64,000 nucleotides of DNA from Paguma larvata. Taxonomy: Eukaryota > Chordata > Mammalia > Carnivora > Viverridae. Where the stretch lies: assembly GCA_030068075.1 (NCBI GenBank), contig CM057827.1:74724500-74788499 (forward strand). Direction: 5' to 3'. Position 1 is the stretch's first letter; each line of letters begins with the position of its first letter. The notes below the pieces were generated by a model, which saw only the letters and a list, made by a program, of their open reading frames with translations, did no database searches and was not told the origin of the DNA. A program made the position numbers and the translations under genes. Of this stretch, positions 11,640-22,572 are shown one piece after another.

Positions 11640-12300
11640 CTCCCTTCTGGCCTGTCAAGTTTCTGTGGAGAGATCTGCTTCTAACCTGATTTGTCTTTCC
11701 TTATCTTTATATTTTGCAAATTTTACTATGATATGTCTTGGTGTTGGCCATCTTTTGTTGAATTTGATGACAATTCTCTGTTCCTCATGGATTTGAATGA
11801 ATGTTTCCTTCTCCAGATTAGAGAAGTCTTCAGCTATAATTTTCCCAAATAAACCTGTCCCTTTTTCCCTCTCTTCTTCTTCTGGGACTCTTATGATTTG
11901 AATATCATTACACTTTATGGAGTTGCTGAGTTCCCTACATCTACACTCTTGACCCAATACATTTATTACCCTCTTGTTTTCAGCTTCATTATTTTTTATC
12001 TTTTTATCTTACATAACACTGATTCAATTCCTCTGTTTCATACATCCTTGTTGTCATTGCACCTGTTGGTTTTGTATCTTGGTTATAGAATTTTTTATTT
12101 CAGCCTGACTAGTTTTTAGTTATCTCTGAAACAAAGAATTCTCTAATGTCTTCTATGCTTTTCTCAAGCCTAGCTAATATCCTTATAACTATTGTTTTAA
12201 ATTCTGGTTCAGGCATATTATTTATATCTGTTTTGATTAGATCCCTGTCCATGACCTCTTCCTGTTCTTTCTTTTGGAGTGAATCCTTCCATCTTGTCAT
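11640..12300 (-). pseudogene. L1 ORF1p remains
   Basis: Minus-strand frames 12,300-12,109 and 11,957-11,655 encode an ORF1p N-terminal charged segment and the RRM to C-terminal segment (IQIIRVPEEEEREKGTGLF, then a PRHIIVKFAKYKDKERQIR-type stretch). The coiled-coil part between them is broken. It lies between the 5' UTR and ORF2 of the same L1, in the expected order. Confidence 0.82.
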
Positions 12301-13839
12301 TTTCTAGGTCACTGTTTTGTGTGTGTGTGTTAGGAAAGCCTGTTATATTTCCTGCTCCTGAGAGTCTAGACTACATTAAGAAGAGGTCCTATACTGTCTA
12401 GGGTCTAGTGCTTCAGGAAGTGTTTCAAAGTATGCTCTCTAGTGTTGTTTGGCTGCTCTTACCTTCAAATCAGTCCTCTGAAGAGTTTCTCCTTGCTTGC
12501 AATGAGGAGTGTTTGGACCTTGTCCACAGTGTGGCAAGTTTTAACTAGGTGTGTTTTGGTCTGCTTGTTAAAAAAGGCTTGATCCTGTTTCCCCTAGAGC
12601 TGAAGCTTTACAGCACTCTGTGATCAGTAGACTTGGTCTGTGTGAGGTGTTTGTGCTGGTATGGGGAAGGGGCCTGCTGCACTGGTTCTCAGGCTGACTT
12701 GCCCTACTAGATGCACCTACAGGGTGCTGGGGGTGAGGAACATGCAGGGCTTGTGTAAGTGGCTCCAGCCTCCATGGGGGTGCTCACTAAATTTTGTCAA
12801 GGCAGATGGGCTGGAGGAAAATGGGATCACCCTGCTTTCTCATCCCAGAGTGGGGAGTTTGCACCTGCCACTGTTCAGGAAGCCCTAGGAGAAGAGCACA
12901 CAATCTCCCCTCTTGTGTCCCCAGTTTCCATCAGATCACTGCCTTCACCCCTTCTGTGTCTGAGCTATCTGCCTGCCAGGTGGCACAGTGGTTCTGTGTT
13001 TTATCTCAGACATTCAGCCAGGTTTCAAAACTCCAAATTTTAGGGGTATGGTGCGGACCCATGCTGATTTTCGGGGGAGTGGTCTTGTCACACTGCAGCT
13101 GGTGCCAGTTAGTCCCAGAAAAGCTGTCATATGATCATTCAGGGGTTGGAGTTTATGGGAAAACACAGCAAAAAGCCAGTGCCAAGATTTGCTGCCCTCA
13201 GCAGGTGTCTCTGTTCCTATGCTAATGAATGGGGCAGCACATTGGCACCTAGCAGCTCTTTTGTCCCCTGAGAGGTACTGCCATCTCTTCTAAATGCATT
13301 CCAAGAAGGGGACTCTCCCCCACCCCCGTGTGACCCAGGGGATCCTCAAACCGTGCGTCTACTCCTGGGCCTCTGCCCTCCTTCCCCACAGAAGCACTGC
13401 TATACCCACCAGACTCCACCTGGCTGTGTTATAGATTTCGAAAACCTCAAACTTTGGGCTCCACTGCTTGTAACAACTTGTGATAATAAGCCACTCTAGT
13501 TTTCCCAATCGGTGGTTTTGAAGAAGCATGTCCCTTGTGCAACTTCTTGTGTGCTGCTTTCTCTCTGTTTCTCTCTCTGTCTCTCTCTTTGCTCTCTCCA
13601 AGATCAAGTCTCCCTCCCCTCCACAGCACCACGATTCTTTTCTTGGAATCACGTCTCCACACCTCCTCCTTCCACAATGTGACTTTTGTCCTAGTTTTGC
13701 AGTTTGTTCTCTGAACACTCAGATTGATTTCATGGGTGTTAAGAATGATTTGATTTTTATCTAACTGTGTTCAAGGGACAAGGCAAGCATAGAGTCCTCC
13801 TAATGATCAGCCATCTTAATTCCTTCCCTCATTTTTTTT

Positions 13840-14075
13840 ATTTTTTAAATTTTATTTTTGTTCCAACTTTATTGAGACATAAAACATTGTATAAGTTTAA
13901 GGTATACAATGGGATAATTTGATACACTTATATATAACCATTGCAAAATAATTATCACAGTAGGCTTAGTTAACATTTCCATCACCTCTTATAATTACCT
14001 TTTGTGTGTGTGTGTGTGTGTGTGGTGTATATTTGCATACTTTAAAAACTGCCAAAAAAAAAAAAAAAAAAAAAA
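13840..14075 (-). mobile_element. Older L1 3'-end fragment (L1MA-like)
   Basis: Reverse complement of an older L1 3' UTR (TTTATTGAGACATAAAACATTG, ATCACCTCTTATAATTACC), with a (TG)n tract at 13,998-14,024 and a poly-A run at 14,052-14,076. Confidence 0.65.
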
Positions 14076-14420
14076 AGCTACTGCCTGAGGATCTGGTTTC
14101 CAGTCAGGCTGACTCTAGGTGCTGAGTGAGATCCTCCTTGTTGAGACCCTCTTAGGTTTTGGCACATCCTCAACTTCTGGGAGCTATTAAAATTTAATAG
14201 GCTGTTTGGACAACCAGAAAGGCTTGAGAGATAACCAAGAACTAGGGCGGTGTTGAAAATTAAGTTTTGTCTCCTACATGAGGCCCTCCCTTTAAGACTG
14301 GGAGAGGTAGATGTTTTAACTAATATATAGAAGCCAACACAGAGAGCCAGGCAAAATGAAGAGAAGAAGATATTCCAAAAAACATAAAAAATAATAAAAC
14401 CACAGAAAGATGGTCCCTTT
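14076..14420 (+). mobile_element. L1M 5' UTR/ORF1-start-like fragment
   Basis: Sequence such as CCTACATGAGGCCCTCCC, AAGACTGGGAGAGGTAGATG and GAAGATATTCCAAAAAAC resembles the end of an L1M 5' UTR and the beginning of its ORF1 as I remember them. It may be the continuation of the 5,220-6,360 segment, separated by the younger L1 insertion. Confidence 0.5.
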
Positions 14421-14529
14421 TTCTAGAAGATTGGCTTTTAGGAACAGAAAATTAGTCAATAGTCACTTGAAAACTTTGTGTTTCAGTAATGCCATTTAGT
14501 GATTTTTTTTTTCTAAAACCCATTAGCTG

Positions 14530-15325
14530 ACTAAATACTCTGTTCCTGAATGACTGGATTTAGAAAAGGAGTTTTAAAACTGCATCAAATCTGGCTATAA
14601 ATTTATCCAGATATGTTGAAGGAGAGGACCACATAGAGAAAAAAAAAATCAGTGGACCAAAAAACAAAATAATATCATAATAATAAAATAATATGAATTG
14701 ATAGAGAAAAGGAGCCTTGGATGAACCACCTGAGTACTATTACTGAAGAGTGGCAAGGATGAAGATGTAAGAGAGGATCAGCAAGAAGAAAGCAGCCAGG
14801 GAAATGAATCCTCTATTAGCAGTGACCATGAACTCCAGGTTATAAGCATCTGTGCAGGCAAATATAACTAGCTAAGGTGTGTCACAATTAATGCTATAAT
14901 ATAAGCCCAATATATTAGGGCTACAGAGGGATAAGTTTACCACAAAAGCCAGTTGGGCCAATAAGTGAATGAGACCAATGGTCCAGGCAACCACCAAAAT
15001 CAAAATACACATTCATGGGCTCATGATGGTCAGGTAGTGAAGAGGCTTACCTATGGCCATAAATCTGTCAAAGACAATGGCAGTGAGCAGTGTATCTTAT
15101 TGCCTCCAACAGCATGACAAAAGAAGATCTGAGCTATATAGCCTACAAATGAGATGACTTTCTGCTTCCTGAAAAGATCACAAAGCATATTAGGTGCTGT
15201 AGTGGAACAAAATATCAGGTCAATGATGAAGAGACTGGCTAACAGAAAATACATGGGGGAGTGTAAAGAAGGGTCACAGTGACTCCTATGAGAAGGTTTC
15301 CCATCATATTAGACATTTGCACATG
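14530..15325 (-). pseudogene. Olfactory receptor pseudogene, OR4F-type (unit 1)
   Basis: Minus-strand DNA aligns along its length with the intact receptor at 21,634-22,572, from the NPVIYTFRN region at the left to TM1 (GN motif) at the right. The best surviving frame (15,254-15,051) gives [15 protein letters not shown], then [12 protein letters not shown]. It then loses frame after the HAVGG segment just before TM3. The DRY motif reads DRF, the extracellular Cys97 equivalent is Tyr, there are several indels, and the first 30-35 codons are missing, with unrelated sequence to the right of about 15,325. It cannot encode a receptor. It marks the oldest unit of the tandem array. Confidence 0.92.
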
Positions 15326-16023
15326 AGCCTGCTGAGCAAGCACGGGAGTGGTTAGGGGCAGAGACTAGCTGAAATCCACTGGGTGGGTATCTAATCCAAC
15401 AAATAATGGGTGCCCTCTACTGGCCTTTTACATGAAAATATCTTCAATGAGTACAGGATTTAATTAGCCAAATCTAGCAGTCCATATTCAGCGCTCCAGG
15501 TATGTCAATACATTAATATTTGATTATCAAGTGAGTACATGTATAAATAAACTCTCCCTGATTTAATCTCATGTTTTGTCTTTTTCAGCCTAATAATCTT
15601 AGAATTCAGTCACATACATGTTCCCCAGAGTCTCTTCAATAATACAAGATCCTACAATTCTTTAGTGCAAAACTGCATATTATCAGAACAGTCCTTGTAC
15701 TTCTCTCTCAAAATATATTGAGACTTAACTCTTATAAGGTCTTAGACACAACAGTTCTAGATAAAGCCAAAAATTTATTTTTATTCAAGGAAAGACTGGT
15801 TCACTCAATCTTCAATGAATGTATTGCTCTGTGAGGAAAAAGGGTAAGGATTTGGGAAATCAAGTGACTATGACGTTTCAAGTGACTATGACATTGTTTG
15901 TATAGGGATTATAGCCTTGCCTTTCACTTGAACTTTATTCCATACAAGCACAAGTGATCATTTGAGTAAAAATATATATCTTCCTTATCTGGAGGTATGT
16001 GCCACATATGACCAAAATCCAGG
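15326..16023. other. Unit 1 spacer, nothing recognised
   Basis: AT-rich, no gene or clear repeat. The corresponding interval in unit 2 (between the OR gene and the 36.5 kb landmark) is about 12 kb longer and I found no shared sequence in this part. Confidence 0.4.
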
Positions 16024-16024
16024 A

Positions 16025-16193
16025 AGGGGGCCTGGGTGGCTCAGTTAGTTAAGCATCTGACTTCGGCTCAGGTCATGATCTCGTGATTCATGAGTTTGTG
16101 CCCGTTAGGCTCTGTGCTGACATATCTGTTTGTGTTTCGGATTCTGTTTTTCCCTCTCTCTGCCCCTCCCCTGCTTGTTCTCGCTCTCTCTCC

Positions 16194-16235
<42 letters not shown>

Positions 16236-16258
16236 ACTGAACATTAAAAAATTTTTTT
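16025..16258 (+). mobile_element. CanSINE with long CT tract
   Basis: GGGGGCCTGGGTGGCTCAG head, CTCAGGTCATGATCTCGTG middle, pure (CT)n at about 16,199-16,232 and CTGAACATTAAAAAA tail. Present only in unit 1. Confidence 0.88.
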
Positions 16259-17000
16259 AATAAAGTCCAGTATCCCCCAGACAAAATATACAGGTACTCC
16301 TCTATGTGAGCCAATCATTCCCCAAATACCACTGTGAGGGGCTGTTTCCTGGGACTTCTCTTTATACAACTACTTCTGTTAGGGTTCCACCGAGAAAAAA
16401 AATGTCTCATTCAAATGGAATAAATGGGAAAAATAGAATGTACAAGGGTGTAGGCAGGACTAAAGAAAACCAGCAAAGAGTGTCAAAGTATCCAGGACTT
16501 GAAACTATAGTATGCTATTACTATCCCTAAAGCTGATAGGCAATGGGAGGGAATATTACCATAAACCAGAGAAAGAGCTATAGCAATAGAATAAGGCCAC
16601 CAACAAGAGCTGAGAGCTTTGGTGGAGGAATGCAGTAATTGTCGACACAAAGTTCAGAAGGGAGGAAGCTGAGGGAATACCTTCATTTCACTCTTCATGT
16701 CCTCCACATCTGGGCAATAGCCTTCATTAGCTATACTCAAGCAAAGCCAAAGGGAACAGCCACTGGTTAATACAGTCCATAAAGTTAAGCTTTACAGAAC
16801 AGAGTTGACAGAATGAAAATTAGATATGGAAAGACAATTAGACAATAGCTATCCAACAGTTTAATATTCTCCTATAAGTGGACATCTGAGTTTTACAAAA
16901 TGTTTGTTTTTACAAAGTAATAACAAATATTTTTATATATGTTCTTATATATATGTCCAAGTGGTTCCAAAGGACAGGTAATGAGAAGTTGAGTTTCTAG
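16259..17000. other. Unit 1 spacer, old repeat-like sequence
   Basis: No gene supported. The part at about 16,400-16,700 (ATTCAAATGGAATAAATGGG, GCTATTACTATCCCTAAAGC) has the feel of a decayed interspersed repeat but I cannot name it. A 74-codon plus frame at 16,306-16,530 falls in it and is not convincing. Confidence 0.35.
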
Positions 17001-17019
17001 GAAATACTTTATGCACAGT

Positions 17020-17265
17020 TTCATTTTTAATGTATACTGTGAAATAGTCCCTTGACCACATGGAAGTCCTATGACTACAACTATTTAATTGATGAACAGA
17101 AAGAATATATTCAGATATTTAGTCATATGGAGGACTTATCAATTAGGAAAAAAGATAAATTACGTTAACAATGCACAGTTTATTGATGCCTTCCTTTCTA
17201 CTGGGTTGGTGAACTCATGACCCATAAGGAGTGGAACAACCAGATAAGAGGAGCGTTCGGTGTTA
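17020..17265. repeat. Unit 1 landmark homologous to 36.5 and 58.9 kb
   Basis: Diverged but collinear with 36,535-36,780 and 58,920-59,165: shared TTTCATTTTTAAT-TATACT, CTTATNNATTAGG, GATGCCTTC and GGTGNACTCATGA blocks in the same order. This supports unit 1 as an older copy of the same duplication. No gene. Confidence 0.75.
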
Positions 17266-17680
17266 TCATTATAGAATTTGGATGCTTTATTAACCCAGAA
17301 AAATGTATCGGCATCCTAGCCAATAAGCCTGCATTCTAACTGCCATATCACTGGGACCTTGTTTCCTGATTTTAAGAGTGGAATCTTTGTGCCACAAAGT
17401 TGAGGAAATTTCTACGTGTGTCCCACACTACATAAGGGCTTTCAGCCTAGAGAATCTATTTAATTTGAATTTGCCTAATTAATAATGAAGTTCAGTATTA
17501 TTTATAATGTTTCTTTATTTTCAACTTTTTAAATATTTTAAAATGTAAACTGCTTCTATGTCTTATATGTCAAATACTTAAATCAGTTACGGTCGCACCA
17601 GGAGAAAATGCCATATTAAAATGGAGTAAATAAGGAAAATTTAATTTAAAAATGTCTTGTAAATAAGAGGTAATCTGACT
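17266..17680. other. Unit 1 segment replaced in units 2 and 3 by L1
   Basis: About 415 bp of ordinary AT-rich sequence. At the matching place (between the landmarks at 36,780 and 40,400) units 2 and 3 have an inverted L1 pair instead. No gene. Confidence 0.5.
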
Positions 17681-18312
17681 CTAGATTTTTCCCTTGGGTT
17701 TGTCTCTTAAAGGATCTGAAGTGGTCACTGTGCCTCAGCTTATTTATAAGACACTGGCACAAGTCAGAATCGTGGAACTGATGAAATTAAGATGTTAAGG
17801 GTCATTGACCATGGGATCCAGTCTGTCAGAAATGGATTCTATCAAAACCTGATTGGAACCAGTTTACCACCTTGTTGGTTCCCTCATTAGTAAGTTATAT
17901 AAATAATTGACAGATGAGTTTATATGAGTTACGTTTTTAAATTTTTAAAAATTGTACTTTGACCACCCTCAAGGTCCCATCAAGATATCCAAGTGGACTC
18001 ACTTTCTGGAACCAATGAAGTGTTTCCCAAGGAAGAAACACCTGTTTAAGCCAGGTATGTCTCTTCTTGGTTTGCATAATGAAAACCAGCACTAAAATAT
18101 TACCTTCACTGACACTCTGATCTTTATTTTGTTCTTCTGCTTTGGTAGTCTTTTGCTTGTTTATTTTTGGTCCTTGGCCAAATTTGGTTCCAATCTTGGT
18201 TTGCATAGGGCTGATAGATTATTTTTCATTGGTTGCAACAGAGAATATGAATTTGGTTTCATGATCTGATCATTTGGTAATCTCTTGGGATGGTGAGGAC
18301 CTATTCTCTACC
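17681..18312. repeat. Unit 1 landmark homologous to 40.4-41.0 kb
   Basis: Collinear with 40,405-41,010 and 62,830-63,432. Shared blocks include GGTCACTGTG, TTTTGAAAATTATACTTTGACC-like, CCAAGTGGACTCAC, CTTCACTGACA, GCTTTGGTAG and GGATGGTGAGGA. No coding potential. It is useful as an alignment anchor. Confidence 0.85.
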
Positions 18313-19160
18313 AGATGAGAGATGAAAGATAAAATTTAGTTTGTTAGTTGGCTTTTTTTTAATTCTGTTTCCCTCCATTTATTTCAGTCTGTTTATCTTG
18401 TTTACATTGAATGTAGAATTTGTCTCATTTCCATTCAAAGTAGAATAAAAGTTCCATTAGATATATAGTATGAGATTTTGTGTATCAATCTATGCTTTTA
18501 ATTTTTTGGTAAACCTGAGCCTTGATCAGTAGCTGAAATTCTAGAACTGACCCAGTAATTTTATGTGTGACTGTGTTTCTTTAATTGAGGAGCCTTTTCC
18601 TCTCATTTTATGAATGTGAAATATTTTTCTACTTCAAGGATATATTAATAAATTAAATATAAATCCCTCCTAAAGGAGTCCTGTTAGTATTGCCTTGTGG
18701 AAGTAAATAAGTGCCGTCTTAAATCTACTATTCCCCAAATTCCAAACAGATAAAGACAGCTGAATTTCTACTATTTAATATATGCCATGTTTTTCAGAAA
18801 AAATTCTCACACAAGTTATGTCTCCAAACACTTTATGTCTCAGACCAGTTTTATATGAGAATCCAAATACAAATAAAATAAATTTTTGAACACAGACTGG
18901 TTTGATAACATGCTTTATAAAATAGCTACAGTCTTTTGTGTTTTTATCAGAATGAAGCATAAAGGAAGCTTTTAAAATTATGGAAAATCTAAACTCTGGT
19001 GTTCAGTCATTTGGAAATATAATTCAGTTTTACAGCGAGTCTATTAAATACAATTTCTAAGATTCTTAGTTATTTTAATATTTTGGTTTAGTGTTAGTAA
19101 AATAATTAGTGGATATTCATTGGGTAATTTTGAAATGAGATTAAGTATTAAAATATTAGT
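18313..19160. other. Unit 1 spacer, nothing recognised
   Basis: AT-rich, no gene. This stretch has no counterpart at the matching place in unit 2, where a short MaLR-like fragment (41,010-41,130) sits instead. Confidence 0.4.
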
Positions 19161-19162
19161 CG

Positions 19163-19192
19163 TGGTGTGTGTGTGTGTGTGTGTGTGTGCAT
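19163..19192. repeat. (TG)n microsatellite
   Basis: Short pure TG dinucleotide tract followed by CATGCATG. Confidence 0.95.
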
Positions 19193-19199
19193 GCATGTC

Positions 19200-19395
19200 A
19201 CTTATACCTTTATAAGGGTATTATTGAATCATGTTAGTAAATGTGTTCATTTTTACTACACAAAGAATAATGTTTATTACCTTTAAGAAGGCGTAACTGG
19301 ATGTTTGGGACAACAGGAGATTAGTTTTGAGCATTCCTGAGCCTTATTGTCTACTAAAATAATAACATATAACAGACAATTTTCAGTTACCCACA
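19200..19395. repeat. Unit 1 landmark homologous to 41.1-41.3 kb
   Basis: AATAATGTTTATTACC, TTTACTAAAATAAT-like and GACAGACAATT-like blocks align in order with 41,130-41,280. The unit 1 copy is then broken by the LTR-like insertion that follows. Confidence 0.75.
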
Positions 19396-19880
19396 AGTTA
19401 ACAGATTCATCTCATCAATCAATTTTAGTCAGGCAGTTCTGAGCGCTCTTCACTGGGCTTCAACCTGGAGCCCATCCTTGCTGGGCTTGCACCAGGCAAT
19501 TAATTATAACTAGAATCCTGGTAAGCCAATTTAGAGAAAACCCCTCACCTTTGATCGCTAGTCAAATTCATAAACCTCTGCTCTCTGCTCTGATCATTCT
19601 GGCTTGCCTTCAGCAAGAATCCTGTTAGGTCAGTTGAGCAAAGATTCTTAATGTCTTATGCTTAATGTCTCCTCTTAGCAATTTCTATCTGCCAGCCACC
19701 ACCCACCACCCATCAGTTCTTTGGCTATAAATCCCCACTTGTTCTAATTGTATTGGAAGGTAAGCTTGGTTCTATACCCCTATTGTAATAGTGCCTGGTT
19801 AAAACCAGTTTTTCCCACTTGGACTACTGTCAGACTCTGGGTTGTTGTTTTTTTTTTTTAATAGAGTACTGTCTATGAAA
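19396..19880 (+). mobile_element. LTR-like insertion with TATA box
   Basis: It sits between two blocks that are contiguous in unit 2, so it is an insertion. It has a CTTTGGCTATAAATCCCC promoter-like element at about 19,720, about 140 bp before the right end, and a T-rich end. This composition resembles an old ERV1-class solo LTR. No coding sequence. Confidence 0.5.
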
Positions 19881-19940
19881 CAAAAGTTAATTACTTAGCT
19901 TGAAGTCATAAAATAGATGATTAAGACTGTATGAGAAGTA

Positions 19941-20072
19941 TGAGATGTCTGGGTAGCATCTGACTCTTGATTTTGGCTCAGGTCATGATTTCATGGCTCA
20001 TAAGATTGATCCCTACATCGGGCTCTGCACTGACAGAGCAAACCCTGCTTACAATTCTCTCTCTGTCTCTCT

Positions 20073-20110
<38 letters not shown>

Positions 20111-20183
20111 TCTCTCTCTCTCTCTGCTCCTACCCTCCTTGCACACACACTCTCTCTCTCTCAAAATAAGTAAATATTTTTTA
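19941..20183 (+). mobile_element. CanSINE with 18-bp target duplication
   Basis: Diverged head (GATGTCTGGGTAGCATCTG), CTCAGGTCATGATTTCATGG middle, long CT tract and CAAAATAAGTAAATATTTTT tail. It is flanked by a perfect duplication, AAGACTGTATGAGAAGTA, at 19,923-19,940 and 20,184-20,201. Present only in unit 1. Confidence 0.95.
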
Positions 20184-20201
20184 AAGACTGTATGAGAAGT
20201 A

Positions 20202-20640
20202 GTTATAGTCAAAAAATATGGTCAACTTTGCAAGGTAATAGGATCTGGTTTTATTTATCCAGGGGAAAGAATGCATAAATTTATTCTAAGATAAAATGTC
20301 TGGGTATTCCAGAATCTGAAAGAGGAAGACACAACCCAATGTAGATTAAAAAAAAAAACTATAGAAGATTCAGGAAATAAATTCTATTATTTGCCTTCAT
20401 TTCATTTTTTTTTAAATAATGAGACTGAAAATAAATATTTTGGCAATTTGCAAAGCTCAGCTTTAATTGGTTTGTTTTTAAAAACAGGAATGTTTATGAC
20501 CAGTACTATTGAAGCAAGACTAGATTTGGTTTTCTGTTACAATGACTTGACAAATTTCTCTTGGTATATTTATTCTACTCTTGACTAAAGGCAGTAAACA
20601 TTATTTACCATCTGTGTAATCTTCCAAGTTAGCAGAGAGC
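20202..20640. repeat. Unit 1 right-end landmark homologous to 41.45-42.53 kb
   Basis: Aligns in order with 41,480-41,640 and then 42,290-42,530 (CAATTTGCAAAGCTCAG, GAAGCAAGACTAGATTTG, TTCTGTGTAATTGTCTTAG-like). In unit 2 an L1 3' end and an AT repeat interrupt it. A 65-codon plus frame here is not conserved and is not called as a gene. Confidence 0.8.
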
Positions 20641-20674
20641 CTTTAGCTAATAATAATAACCTTTTGTGTCTTAT

Positions 20675-20996
20675 TTCTTTTTTTTTTTCAAGTTTTATTT
20701 AAATTCTAGTTAGTTAACATGTATGGTAAAATTTGTCTTAGGAGGAGAATTTAGGGATTCATCACTTAACTTTTAACATCCAGTACTCAACATGACAAGT
20801 GTCCTCCTTGATACCCATCACCCATTTAGCCTATTTTCCACTTACTTTCCTCCATCAACCCTCAGTTCTCTAAAGTTAAGAGTCTCTTACGGTGTCCTTC
20901 TACTTCTCTTTTTTTGGTCCTTTCCCCGATATTCTTGTGTTTTGTTCTTAAATTCCACTTGTGAGTGAAGTCATATGGTATTTGTCTTTCTCTGAT
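20675..20996 (-). mobile_element. L1 3'-end insertion, minus strand
   Basis: Poly-T start, TTTATTTAAATTCTAGTTAG and the rest of a carnivore L1 3' UTR to TTTGTCTTTCTCTGA. The flanking repeats TTTTGTGTCTTAT (20,662-20,674) and TTTTGTATCTTAT (20,997-21,009) fit a target duplication with one later mutation. Confidence 0.88.
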
Positions 20997-21009
20997 TTTT
21001 GTATCTTAT

Positions 21010-21185
21010 GCTAACTTTATATGCTCCATTAAAATATATGCTATATTTTAAAATATATGTAATTAGTTGTCTATGAAAGAGCTTAAATTCTTTCTACAGT
21101 TTATTTTAAATGTATTTTCATTCTTATTAATAAGTATGCTACAACCATTCTTGTTCTCATAACCTATACTACCTATCCCGCTGTC
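21010..21185. other. Spacer between units 1 and 2
   Basis: AT-rich, no gene. A TTTATT (AATAAA on the minus strand) at 21,100-21,105 lies about 530 bp beyond the stop of the intact OR gene. It is a possible but unproven poly-A signal. Confidence 0.35.
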
Positions 21186-21331
21186 GTGGGTTGTGTTGCG
21201 TTCACCAAGTATGTAAGTTGAAAGCCTAACCCCCAATACTTGTGAATGTGACTGTGTTTGGAAATAGTTCCTAGAAATATAGTCAAGTTAAGATGAAGTT
21301 ATACTAAATTAAGGTGAATTGAGAAATAATT
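21186..21331 (+). repeat. MaLR LTR (MLT1-like) fragment at the unit 2 left boundary
   Basis: The GTTGAAAGCCTAACCCCCAAT, GTGACTGTGTTTGGAAATAG and AGTTAAGATGAAGTTATACT blocks are typical of MLT1/MST-type LTRs. It ends almost exactly where similarity between units 2 and 3 begins. Confidence 0.6.
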
Positions 21332-21633
21332 CCCCTTGTTCTGAAGGCCTTAAAGAAGTATGCCTTCTTAGATTTCTAAAAATTACTTCATATAAATATT
21401 ATTCCTTAGGAATTTAGATTTGAGATTACTATAATCGTTGGTTTAAAAATATTTCCTTTGTAACTCTCTTTTGTCAAAAGTGAACGTCCCTCCCTTCTGA
21501 GTAAAAGATAAAAATGGACTCAGTACCAGTGTGTATAATCAAATCAAGGTAAGACAAACAAGAGCTTCTCTCTGAATTTGACCATCAGTAATGAGTATCA
21601 GTAATCAAGGGTTCCTCACAATACAGGCATTCC

Positions 21634-22572
21634 TTAAGAGAACTTCCTGTAATTCACTAGCTGTCTGCATACTCTTCTCATTGCCACCTTCATTTCTTGA
21701 TTCCTGAATGTATAGATGACCGGATTTAGGAAAGGAGTGAGAACAGCATCAAAGATGGCCAGAAACTTATCCAGGTGTATGGAGGGAGATGGCCATGTAT
21801 AAAAAAAAATCAAAGGACCAAAGAACAAGAATACCACAGTGATATGAGCTGACAGTGTAGACAGAGCCTTGGATGAACCAGCTGAAGAGTGTTTCTGAAT
21901 AGTGAGAATAATAATGATATAGGAAATGATCAGTATGAGGAAGAAGCCAACAGACATGAATCCACTATTGGCTGTGACCATAAACTCTAGTCGGTAGGTG
22001 TCTGTGCAGGCAAGTTTGATGAACCGAGGAAGGTCACAGTAAAAGCTATCCAACACATTAGGACCACAAAAGGGTAAGTTTACCACAAAAGCCAGTTGAA
22101 CCATGGAGTGAATTAGGCCAGTCATCCAGGCAGCCGCTAAGAAGAAGAGGCACATTCTTGGGCTCATAATGGTCAGATAGTGGAGAGGCTTACATATGGC
22201 AACATATCTGTCAAAGGCCATGGCAATGAGCAGCACCATCTCCACACCACCAATGACGTGGATAAAGAAGATTTGAGTGATGCAGCCACCAAAGGAGATG
22301 ACTTTACGCTTTCTGAAAAGGTCATAAATCATCTTGGGAGAAGTGACAGAAGAAATTCCCAGGTCAATGAAGGAGAGGTTGGCCAACAGAAAGTACATGG
22401 GGGAGTGTAGGTGAGGGTCAGAAATCACAGTGAGCATTACGAGGGAGTTTCCCATCATGCTTGCCACATAAAATGTGGAGGAGAACACAAAGAGGAGGAG
22501 CTGGATCTCCCAGGAATTGGTGAGTCCCAGGAACACAAACTCCGACACCAGAGAGTGATTCACTCCATTCAT
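21634..22572 (-). CDS. OR4F: Odorant receptor, OR4F-type, intact
   Basis: Class A GPCR of the odorant receptor family. It is expected in the cilia membrane of olfactory neurons, where it detects a ligand and couples to Golf. The single exon encodes 312 residues, the usual OR4F length. Visible features: N-glycosylation site N5-H-S, GN at 41-42 in TM1, PMYFLL 58-63, Cys97 and Cys179 for the conserved disulfide, [10 protein letters not shown] 118-127 at the end of TM3, SY 217-218 in TM5, KALSTLSAH 235-243 before TM6, and NPVIY 283-287 in TM7. Stop is TAA. The frame is open five codons further upstream, but that codon is GTG. The ATG at 22,572 gives the canonical N-terminus and is my start. The OR4F call rests on the overall match to the family as I know it. 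The ligand is unknown. Confidence 0.95.
   Translation of the reverse strand: MNGVNHSLVSEFVFLGLTNSWEIQLLLFVFSSTFYVASMMGNSLVMLTVISDPHLHSPMYFLLANLSFIDLGISSVTSPKMIYDLFRKRKVISFGGCITQIFFIHVIGGVEMVLLIAMAFDRYVAICKPLHYLTIMSPRMCLFFLAAAWMTGLIHSMVQLAFVVNLPFCGPNVLDSFYCDLPRFIKLACTDTYRLEFMVTANSGFMSVGFFLILIISYIIIILTIQKHSSAGSSKALSTLSAHITVVFLFFGPLIFFYTWPSPSIHLDKFLAIFDAVLTPFLNPVIYTFRNQEMKVAMRRVCRQLVNYRKFS

Larger units (their letters stand above)
6362..13832 (-). mobile_element. Near full-span L1, minus strand, degenerate and twice interrupted
   Basis: One carnivore-type L1 laid out right to left. It has a 5' UTR (about 13,832-12,310, starting on the minus strand with the AAGATGGCTGATCATTAG motif that resembles the YY1-like L1 start), ORF1 remains (12,300-11,640), ORF2 remains (11,400 to about 9,384) and a 3' UTR running to about 6,362. 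The 3' UTR is interrupted by the twin-primed L1 at 6,432-7,757 and by three CanSINEs. ORF2 has lost a large middle-to-C-terminal section at about 9,835 and both frames carry many stops, so the element is dead. Confidence 0.85.
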
